DNA of 9,349 nt, from NCBI GenBank assembly GCA_021826835.1, contig JAKAYH010000063.1:1-9349 (forward strand), written 5' to 3'. The position numbers and the translations under genes were made by a program. Source of the DNA: Thermoplasmata archaeon. GTDB lineage: Archaea > Thermoplasmatota > Thermoplasmata > Thermoplasmatales > Thermoplasmataceae. The first letter of the stretch is position 1, and each line of letters begins with the position of its first letter. Positions 1 through 5,873 of this stretch are shown in pieces. The notes beneath the pieces are model-generated. The model did not search any database, was not told the origin of the DNA, and saw only the letters and a list, made by a program, of their open reading frames with translations.

Positions 1-260
1 ATCTTATCAAAAACTTATCGAATAGAACTGCGAAAGATTCCCTCATGGACAAAATGAACCAACATGGAATTGAAACAAGACCGGTTTTCTATCCATTAAA
101 TGAAATGCCCCCTTACAAAAATAATGGTGTTTTCACCAATTCCAACTATATTTCATTTCATGGAATAAGCCTACCAGTGTATAATAGTTTGAAAGAAGAT
201 GACATTAGGATAATTTCCGAACATCTAAATGAATCACTTAAGATTCTGACCACTGGGTGA
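1..260 (+). CDS. DegT/DnrJ/EryC1/StrS-family sugar aminotransferase, C-terminal end
   Basis: The reading frame is open from base 3 and runs off the left edge, so only about the last 85 codons are visible. The tail matches the C-terminal part of PLP-dependent sugar aminotransferases of the DegT/DnrJ/EryC1/StrS family: a GIETRPVFYPLNEMPPY block (where family members read gI.tRp.f.Plh.mPpY), then an ISLPVYNSLKEDDI block matching the usual 'LP.y..l.eedi..i' end. These enzymes move an amino group from glutamate to a keto-sugar nucleotide to make amino sugars for glycans. The lysine that binds PLP lies outside the window, so activity cannot be judged. An ATG at 45 is internal and not the true start. 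The stop lies 9 bases before the flippase start, which suggests one transcript. Family confident; exact sugar unknown. Confidence 0.85.
   Translation, partial: LIKNLSNRTAKDSLMDKMNQHGIETRPVFYPLNEMPPYKNNGVFTNSNYISFHGISLPVYNSLKEDDIRIISEHLNESLKILTTG
256..260 (+). promoter_or_regulatory. Ribosome binding site for the flippase
   Basis: GGTGA lies 9 bases before the ATG at 270 and matches the archaeal anti-Shine-Dalgarno consensus (GGTGATC). It overlaps the stop codon of the aminotransferase, consistent with coupled translation. It supports 270 as the start of the next gene. Confidence 0.6.
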
Positions 261-269
261 ACTTTTCGA

Positions 270-1796
270 ATGAGTTCATTTAGAACCGTTTCAATAGTTT
301 CCCTTGCTTTCTTTTTACAAACCACTTTCAGCATTATTTTTTTCCTTGTCATTGCAAGAACATTACCGGTCACAGAGGTTGGGGGTATATCACTTTTTCT
401 CAGTTTTGGTAGCATCTTCGTCGTTGCGTTTTCTCTAAATCTTGATGTAGGATTGACACATTTTATTTCATTTTTTAAGGGCGAACTCGGTGAATATTTT
501 CTTCCTCGCATGTTTATTGTTTTGCCTGCTGTCTTGACTGTCACGTCCTTCACATTCATTGTGGCCCTTTCTTCTATAATTTCTGATGTATTTTTTCACT
601 CATCCCAGTACAAAACTGTTGTAATTCTTTTGGGAGTTTATGTTGCAGAATCCATAAGTATTGGTTTCCTTGTTTCAATCTTACAGGGTATTCAATCCTT
701 TAAACTTGCAGCTATTTCCAATATTATATACTCAGGATTAACTTTTGGATTGCCCACAATAATGAGTTTTTTCAAACTTTCAATTGAATTTATAGCTATG
801 AGCTTTTCCATTGGAGCTGGAATTTCACTGATTATTACATTGTTTTTTGTTCTAATGACAGATCTGTCGCGAAAAACTCCAGAGAATGACTTGAATAGAA
901 AAATTCTTGCATATGTAACTCCCGTATTTCTAGGCTCTCTTTTTACTACGCTAATGGGAACAGTCGATCGCATAATTCTTCCTGCACTTACTAATTTAAC
1001 TCTAACGGCAATATATACTTATTCGTTAGCAATAGCTACGATTGTAACTGCATTAACGTCCCCCTTCTCTTTCTTTCTTCTTCCGAAGATTTCGGAGAAT
1101 TTTGGATCTTCTCAAAAAGGAAAACTTAAAAAATACACTCAAGGTTCACTTGAAATGTTTTACTTCATTGCCTTGCCTGCATCAATAGGGGCCGCCTTAC
1201 TTTCAAGACCACTGCTTTCAGTCCTGGTTGGAGGAGTTTATGCCAACAATTTTTTGATACTCCAGATTATGGTTTTCTCATATTCTTTCTTTTCATTTCG
1301 ACCCATTGTTTCTTCAATACTCTTAGGCGTGAAAAGGACAGATATTTATTTTTTCTCTGCTGTGGCAGCATTCATAGCAAATGTTCTTATATCACTTCTA
1401 TTGATACCTCCATTTGGTCTATACGGTGCTGTGTCTGCTAGCATTTCTGCGTGGGCTTTAAGTACAGTGCCAAGAATTATCGCCGTAAACTCAATTTTCC
1501 CTAGCAAACTTCCCTTGCACCCATATATTCGTATGTGGTTCAATGTAATAGTAATGGCAATCGCAGTTTTCTTTACGAGTGAGTTTTTTCATTCCGATTT
1601 TTATGCACTAATTTTTTCTATAGTAATCGGTTTAATAGTGTATATGATGTGTTCAATAATTAATAGACCATTTACCTCAGAAGCTAGATGTTTGATATAT
1701 TCAATAGTTACCAAAAATCACCCTTTTATGGAAAAGTTAACAAAACTTTTTGTTGGTAGTGAAATTCTTGATGACGAGGAATCTAATTCAACTTAA
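270..1796 (+). CDS. Polysaccharide flippase, Wzx-like (MOP/MVF superfamily)
   Basis: A 508-residue, very hydrophobic protein with about 12-14 predicted membrane spans, the usual size and build of lipid-linked oligosaccharide flippases of the MOP exporter superfamily. Family-like blocks are VIARTLPVTEVG near residues 27-38, TVDRIILPAL near 230, LLPKISE near 270, LLGVKRTD near 350, and IPPFGLYGAVSASISAWALS near 378-397, where related proteins have 'P.fGl.GAa.a...s'. The C-terminus ends in a short charged tail (DDEES), probably cytoplasmic. Its expected role is to turn a lipid-linked glycan across the cell membrane for use on S-layer proteins or as surface polysaccharide. It follows the sugar aminotransferase with a 9-base gap and a GGTGA ribosome site. 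Its stop overlaps the stop of the converging glycosyltransferase. The substrate cannot be told from sequence. Confidence 0.9.
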   Translation: MSSFRTVSIVSLAFFLQTTFSIIFFLVIARTLPVTEVGGISLFLSFGSIFVVAFSLNLDVGLTHFISFFKGELGEYFLPRMFIVLPAVLTVTSFTFIVALSSIISDVFFHSSQYKTVVILLGVYVAESISIGFLVSILQGIQSFKLAAISNIIYSGLTFGLPTIMSFFKLSIEFIAMSFSIGAGISLIITLFFVLMTDLSRKTPENDLNRKILAYVTPVFLGSLFTTLMGTVDRIILPALTNLTLTAIYTYSLAIATIVTALTSPFSFFLLPKISENFGSSQKGKLKKYTQGSLEMFYFIALPASIGAALLSRPLLSVLVGGVYANNFLILQIMVFSYSFFSFRPIVSSILLGVKRTDIYFFSAVAAFIANVLISLLLIPPFGLYGAVSASISAWALSTVPRIIAVNSIFPSKLPLHPYIRMWFNVIVMAIAVFFTSEFFHSDFYALIFSIVIGLIVYMMCSIINRPFTSEARCLIYSIVTKNHPFMEKLTKLFVGSEILDDEESNST

Positions 1797-2968
1797 TCAA
1801 GTAGGAAATCAGTTATATTTTTAATGACCAGATTTATTTTATCACTTACAGAAATAGTTTGAGGAATCTGATCTATTCTTTCAATGGCCATTTGGATGGA
1901 TTGATCAAAATTTGACAAATCAGTCAAAATGATCAGGTCGCTTTTTCTCTCCTCTCTGAATTCTGGAAGATCTGTGCAAACAACTATGTTCTCAAAAAAT
2001 GAAGCCATTTCAAGCACTCCGGATTGCCCACCTGACACCCTGTAAGGCATCAATACTATCTCATTATTGAGGAATAACGACACAAGGTCTTTTTCATTAA
2101 CGTACCCTAGATATTTATCAATAATACAATCGTATTTTAGTAATAAATTATTAAAATGCACTTCGTATCCTGGAAAGTGGTTATTTATTCCACCGCTAAC
2201 TGTTAAACATATATTCAAATAATTTTTTTTCAATTTACTTATTGCTTCAAGTGCAACTTTTGGATCTTTCTGGGGACCCCAGAATCCGTGCAAAAGTATA
2301 TTTATTTTAGCACCTTTTTTGTTTCTGGAAATATGTTCAAGACTATCCATTCCATTAATGCTTAAGGTGGCGATTGGATCTATATAGTCGCTCTTTATCA
2401 CGCCTGCAACGCATTTTTTTCCAATTTTTTTTGAAACCAAATTTCCATAATAATCAAGTTGAAAATACGTTTTAATTCTTGCATACACAAATTTTTCGAT
2501 TATCCCAACTGAGCCCTTTCTCAATTTGTCAAAAAGCGTGTTGTACCCAAGTGATTCTGCATCGTGAGTGTATACGCTACCTTGGTTTATGATCTTAACA
2601 TTTTTATGTGCTATTTTACTGATGAGAAGTGGAAGAAGCATTCCGACTAAATTTGAGAGACTTTTGTTCCCAAATGCGGTTGGCCCGTAAATAACTATGA
2701 CCGGGTCCCCTTGAATTTTTTTTATTTTTGATACGAGTCTACTCATGCTTATTGGTTTCTTATAATCCATGATCTCAAGTACTTTGCATTTTTTTGGAAG
2801 AATTATACTATCTCCACCATTAGAAGGAGATACAATTAATGTAATATTCTTAACCCATGTTATCTTCGACATCCCAATTATGAATGATGTGCTCCACTCA
2901 TCATATGTGTACCCGTGGTTTAGAATATTACATATTATGATAGGATTTATCATTCTTTCCGATGCCAT
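1793..2968 (-). CDS. GT-B fold glycosyltransferase (GT4-like)
   Basis: A 391-residue protein with the two-part look of GT-B retaining glycosyltransferases. The C-terminal half carries LLHGFWGPQKDPKVALEAI (225-243, the usual start of the donor domain), LGYVNEKDLVSLF (287-299), and MPYRVSGGQSGVLEMASF (307-324), ending with VVCTDLPEFRE (329-339). Glu320 occupies the position of the conserved donor-binding glutamate of GT4 enzymes. The N-terminal half is diverged and no acceptor can be named. There is no signal peptide, so it should work on the cytoplasmic face. I chose ATG 2968 because a TATA-like box lies about 28 bases upstream, as expected for a leaderless transcript. ATG 2953 is an alternative with a GGAAAG just before it. 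The gene converges on the flippase with a 4-base overlap and has its own promoter. Confidence 0.85.
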   Translation of the reverse strand: MASERMINPIIICNILNHGYTYDEWSTSFIIGMSKITWVKNITLIVSPSNGGDSIILPKKCKVLEIMDYKKPISMSRLVSKIKKIQGDPVIVIYGPTAFGNKSLSNLVGMLLPLLISKIAHKNVKIINQGSVYTHDAESLGYNTLFDKLRKGSVGIIEKFVYARIKTYFQLDYYGNLVSKKIGKKCVAGVIKSDYIDPIATLSINGMDSLEHISRNKKGAKINILLHGFWGPQKDPKVALEAISKLKKNYLNICLTVSGGINNHFPGYEVHFNNLLLKYDCIIDKYLGYVNEKDLVSLFLNNEIVLMPYRVSGGQSGVLEMASFFENIVVCTDLPEFREERKSDLIILTDLSNFDQSIQMAIERIDQIPQTISVSDKINLVIKNITDFLLD

Positions 2969-2991
2969 CCTTTGGAAATAGCCACAGAAGC

Positions 2992-3001
2992 TAATAATAT
3001 T
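2992..3001 (-). promoter_or_regulatory. Archaeal TATA-like box for the glycosyltransferase
   Basis: On the - strand the sequence reads caaATATTATTAG, centred about 28 bases before the ATG at 2968. This spacing fits an archaeal leaderless promoter, where transcription starts at or next to the start codon. The call rests on position and AT content alone. Confidence 0.4.
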
Positions 3002-3024
3002 TGTTCATGGGATAAGCTTCGGGA

Positions 3025-3070
3025 CAGTGTCGTTTTGTCGATAATTCTCATAATCCCTTACAGGACACTG
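3025..3070. repeat. Short inverted repeat CAGTGTC / GACACTG
   Basis: CAGTGTC at 3025-3031 is repeated inverted as GACACTG at 3064-3070. The left copy is itself part of the palindrome GACAGTGTC (3023-3031). It could be the remnant of an insertion-sequence end, but no transposase sequence lies beside it. The arms are short enough to arise by chance. Confidence 0.25.
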
Positions 3071-3151
3071 GCTTATGTGCATTAGATAATTGTGCTGCCG
3101 TGTACATGCGCATGTTGATCTCAAAGTTTACTCTGTCTTCCTTTGGGAAGC

Positions 3152-3355
3152 TTAATACTTATCTTTGCTAAAATCTACCTCTTCCTCATTTAGTTTGTAC
3201 ATTCCGATATAAATCGAATGTAGTAATTTTCGAGCCTTATGATGATTCACACCAGGAAATGTATACCTTTTTTCAGGCAATGCAATTGCCTGAAAGCATA
3301 TTTTTCTTGGGTATTGGTATCGATTTATGATATATCTTTCCGTAACCGAAGATAT
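3152..3355 (-). pseudogene. Decayed - strand gene fragment, C-terminal end, unidentified
   Basis: On the - strand an open stretch of 67 codons runs from just after a TAA at 3356-3358 to a TAA at 3152-3154, with no ATG near its start. It encodes a protein-like sequence of mixed composition, including LPEKRYTFPGVNHHKARKLL in the middle and YKLNEEEVDFSKDKY at the end. Upstream of 3358 the same frame stays protein-like (KILGYFLYQAR) between two stops, as in a gene that has collected nonsense mutations. I do not recognise the family. Sitting between glycan genes, it may have been a glycosyltransferase or another glycan-modifying enzyme, but nothing in the residues proves this. Confidence 0.4.
3271..3295. 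repeat. Perfect 10-bp inverted repeat (hairpin)
   Basis: TTTCAGGCAA at 3271-3280 and TTGCCTGAAA at 3286-3295 are exact reverse complements around a 5-base loop (TGCAA). On the + strand a T-rich stretch (ATATTTTTCTT) follows a few bases later, so it could act as a terminator-like hairpin. It lies inside the - strand coding remnant at 3152-3355, where it would encode FQAIALPE, so its symmetry may be accidental. Confidence 0.5.
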
Positions 3356-3512
3356 TTACCTTGCTTGGTAGAGGAAATAACCTAAGATCTTCTAAATTCT
3401 AAAAACTAAGCCATGTTTTGATGTACTATAAATAGAGAATAAATATTAATTCTTCATTGGAGTGATCATCCGACATTGAAAAATATATTTTTATTTTCGA
3501 GCAAAAAAACTA

Positions 3513-3629
3513 ATTAAAATGATGAATAATGGAAGTCTTTATTTTCCTTTTTGAGGGAAGATAATCAGATTTTACCCTTTTATAACGTCTTGTTTCTCCT
3601 TTTCCTAAGATTGCATTTTTCTCTATAAT
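3513..3629 (-). pseudogene. Possible - strand coding remnant, unidentified
   Basis: An open stretch of 39 codons on the - strand between a TGA and a TAG. It is rich in Lys and Arg and includes GKGETRRYKRVKSDYLPSKR. It lies upstream, in the sense of the - strand, of the 3152-3355 fragment but in another frame. It could be the N-terminal part of the same broken gene. The AT-rich composition makes Lys-rich open stretches likely by chance, so this is a weak call. Confidence 0.2.
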
Positions 3630-3696
3630 TCAAAACATACTTTAATTGCTCTCAAAATTTAGTTTCCGAGTGTGGAATTAAATTCTATCATGAAAT

Positions 3697-3945
3697 TTGT
3701 TAAGATTATACATTGCACATGAAAAAAAAGATCAACTTTGTATCATTCTTAACTCTTACCGTACAAACATTCCCTTTTTTAATATTTTGTGCTGTGTTCC
3801 ATTTACATTAGCAGAGATCTTTTGTTTTGCGGGAAAACGCTTCATTCACAGTATCACTGGATTGAATGAAGAAATTTCAACTTCAAACTCGTATTTATTA
3901 GTTATTTATTTACCTCGACATACTCGATTAGTTTCTGCCATATAA
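3697..3945 (+). pseudogene. Possible + strand coding remnant, unidentified
   Basis: An 82-codon open frame that would need a TTG start and has no ribosome site. It contains LAEIFCFAGKRFIHSITGLNEEI at its centre, which faintly recalls the '...f..v.GlnEe.' block of GT2 glycosyltransferases (before the acidic residues that follow it in real enzymes), but the residues after it do not fit. No family can be named with confidence. It may be either a decayed piece of a glycan gene or a chance open frame. Confidence 0.2.
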
Positions 3946-4043
3946 ATAGCATATTTCATTAATACCACTTTAGAGAATCGTGTATAGAGAAGATGATAAA
4001 AAGGTTGGAAAAATTCTCAATCGATTCTGGAGAAATTACTTAG

Positions 4044-4754
4044 AAAATATTTATATATAATGATAGAGATTATAAGAGTGACTATATTCCCGAACAAAAA
4101 TACATTTTAGATAACCAATTTAGAGTATTCAAATCAATCGAAGTATTAAGAAGAGATTTTACGAAGATGGATTTTCTAAAATTACAATAGGAAATATATG
4201 ATACTCATCTTTTAATCAAATAATCAAAAATGTAATGGAGATTTACCATTATAATCCCGAAGGTGTCTTTTCTCCAAAGAAATGTTGAGTTAAGTTCACT
4301 GAGTTTTTTTATTTTTGATCTGATTGAAAAGTTCAATGGACCTTTGATTTAATAATATGCACAGAGGTAATTGAGCATATTTTTGCTAATTACGATACAT
4401 TATTTTAGAATCTTGCAAAACTAATTAACCCTGGCGACTTTTTAATTGTATCGGTGCCAAATGCTGTTTCATTTGTTAGAAGAAAAACTGTTTTACTTGG
4501 AAAGAATAACACTGCTCAAAAAAACTATCATAAAGGGACCTTTTGGTGAACATGGCCACGTAAGAGAATATGCGATGTATGAAGTTGAATTTTTTCTTGA
4601 ACCATATTTTGAAGTGGTTTTAACTGCAGGAATCAATAATTTTTCCACTACACAGATGCTTCCTCTAATTAGAATTCTACCCACTTCGTTGTGTGATGAC
4701 TTACTATTTATTGCCAGAAGGAAAAAAGAACAAGATACTAATGTTTTATCATAA
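4044..4754 (+). pseudogene. Decayed class I SAM-dependent methyltransferase
   Basis: Collinear pieces of one methyltransferase can be read through several lesions. The N-terminal piece (4044-4190) includes DYKSDYIPEQKYILDN and ends at a TAG at 4188-4190. The area that should hold the glycine-rich SAM motif (about 4190-4300) is too broken to read. Then come FDLIEKFNGP in one frame and, after a shift near 4343, DLIICTEVIEHI, which matches the 'fDlIi..EViEHi' post-motif of this superfamily. A TAG at 4406-4408 is followed by LAKLINPGDFLIVSVPNAV, the usual '.L.pGG.li.svPN' block. Another shift near 4535 leads to GPFGEHGHVREYAMYEVEFF and on to a TAA at 4752-4754. About 235 codons in all fit the family's usual size. 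The target was probably a sugar hydroxyl, judged from context only. Clearly not functional. Confidence 0.8.
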
Positions 4755-4822
4755 ATAGAATTCTATATTTACGCGGAACTACCTCATAGAACCTTATTTA
4801 AAGAATTGTCGCATATTGATCA

Positions 4823-5035
4823 ATGACATCTAAAATAACATGGAATTATGGTTTTTTCTAAGAATTGTTGAAACAAGGCGATGGTCTCCAAGCTGCCAAG
4901 TTACATTACAAGCCTAAATTTCAGAGGTTTTATTTCGATCCCTTCGGATCCTTACCCATGCGTAATGGAATATTGTAGGAGAATTCATTCAAAGTAAATT
5001 TGAAAGATTACAGACAACACAAAAATTTTAAATGA
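4823..5035 (+). pseudogene. Decayed gene fragment, N-terminal end, unidentified
   Basis: From an ATG at 4823 one frame stays protein-like for 70 codons through two nonsense codons, TAA at 4859-4861 and TAG at 4976-4978, to a TGA at 5033-5035. Readable parts are MTSKITWNYGFF, ELLKQGDGLQAAKLHYKPKF, QRFYFDPFGSLPMRNGIL and NSFKVNLKDYRQHKNF. The mixed composition looks coding and unlike AT-rich noise. The style recalls the N-terminal part of FkbM-like methyltransferases that precedes the SAM motif, but no diagnostic motif is present. The rest of the gene seems to have been lost, and the intact CysD-like gene starts 25 bases later. Confidence 0.4.
5022..5032 (+). promoter_or_regulatory. Possible TATA box for the CysD-like gene
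   Basis: AAAATTTTAAA is centred about 25 bases before the TTG at 5052 and 34 bases before the ATG at 5061, roughly where an archaeal TATA box would sit for a leaderless or short-leader transcript. It lies inside the coding remnant 4823-5035. The region is AT-rich throughout, so the match is weak. Confidence 0.3.
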
Positions 5036-5060
5036 GAACTATATCTATGAATTGACTGAA

Positions 5061-5867
5061 ATGGATGATATAGAGCCGAAGGACTACTTAAGCCACAATT
5101 CAAAGTTAGAGATTGCGAGGATAGTGTCAAAGGAAAGCGTTACTAGGTTTAGGAATCCAGCAGTTGTCTGGAGTGCTGGAAAGGATAGTACTGTAATGCT
5201 TCACATATGCAAAGAAATTTGCGATAATATCGGGAAAAAGTTGCCACCGGCAATTTTTATTGACCATGGAGAACACTATGAGGAAACAATTGACATGATC
5301 AGTAAAATTTCTGACCAATGGAAGTTTAAAGTTCTTACTGCAAGAAATGATGATTTTCTTAAAAACGTTGTTGATGGTTACGTAAACGTAGAAGCCCTAA
5401 ATGATAAAAATAAGGCTGAGATAAAAAGACTTGGTTTTTCAGGAAATAGGATTCCATACTCGTTGGAAACGGAAGTAGGAAATCATCTTCTTAAGACTGT
5501 CCCTATGAATGATGTTATAAGGGTATACAGGTTCGACGCCCTTCTTGTAGGTGTAAGGAGAGATGAAAATAAAGCCAGATCGTCCGAAAGATTCATCAGC
5601 ATTCGAGAAGAGCCTGCACATTATAGAATTCATCCCGTTTTGACATTTTCTGAAAAAGATATCTGGGAATATACTTTCTCTAACAAAATCCCTTATCATC
5701 CCCTATATGAAAAAGGATATAGATCAATAGATGGTAAAAACGATTCAAAGAAAACATCCGACTTACCTGCATGGGAACAGGATTTAGATACCACTGCTGA
5801 ACGGGCAGGTAGAGCTCAGGACAAAGAAAACATGATGGAAAGACTTAGGAAACTTGGATACATGTAA
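5061..5867 (+). CDS. CysD-like ATP-pyrophosphatase (PAPS reductase / sulfate adenylyltransferase subunit 2 family)
   Basis: Intact protein of 268 residues from ATG 5061, or 271 from an in-frame TTG at 5052. I prefer the ATG because no ribosome site favours TTG. Residue numbers here count from the TTG. The PP-loop SAGKDSTVMLHI (41-52) matches CysD (SIGKDSSVMLHL). FDALLVGVRRDENKARSSER (161-180) matches the CysD 'fD...gGaRRdEeksRakER' block. FSEKDIWEYTFSNKIPYHPLY (199-219) matches 'wte.DIW.Yi....i...pLY'. The end, ERAGRAQDKENMMERLRKLGYM, closely follows 'ERqGR..D......me..kr.GYf' of CysD. No CysH-type C-terminal cysteine motif is seen. CysD forms APS from ATP and sulfate together with the GTPase CysN, which is absent here. 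The next gene starts 6 bases downstream, so they are one operon. A role in activating sulfate for glycan modification is inference. Another adenylating role is possible. Confidence 0.85.
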   Translation: MDDIEPKDYLSHNSKLEIARIVSKESVTRFRNPAVVWSAGKDSTVMLHICKEICDNIGKKLPPAIFIDHGEHYEETIDMISKISDQWKFKVLTARNDDFLKNVVDGYVNVEALNDKNKAEIKRLGFSGNRIPYSLETEVGNHLLKTVPMNDVIRVYRFDALLVGVRRDENKARSSERFISIREEPAHYRIHPVLTFSEKDIWEYTFSNKIPYHPLYEKGYRSIDGKNDSKKTSDLPAWEQDLDTTAERAGRAQDKENMMERLRKLGYM

Positions 5868-5873
5868 TCACTC

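Larger units (their letters stand above)
2969..5051. other. Gene graveyard: about 2.1 kb with no intact gene
   Basis: All six frames are closed at short intervals. Broken coding can still be seen. On the - strand there is an open fragment at 3152-3355 and a weaker one at 3513-3629. On the + strand there is a possible fragment at 3697-3945, a methyltransferase wreck at 4044-4754 and another wreck at 4823-5035. Bases 3002-3151 hold nothing recognisable except a short inverted repeat. Bases 3359-3512 and 3946-4043 hold nothing I can name. The flanking genes on both sides have clean frames of 270-508 codons, so random sequencing error is an unlikely cause. Confidence 0.75.

Noticed and set aside
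158..559. 133-codon - strand open frame over the aminotransferase end and flippase start
   Set aside because: It lies opposite two clearly coding + strand frames, shows no family motif and has no promoter or ribosome site.
2950..3051. 33-codon - strand frame starting MRIIDKTTLS just before the glycosyltransferase
   Set aside because: Too short, no ribosome site, and it overlaps the chosen start of the glycosyltransferase and its TATA-like box in another frame.
4936..4951. GATCC / GGATC small inverted repeat
   Set aside because: Only five paired bases, and it lies inside the protein-like FDPFGS stretch of the decayed fragment.
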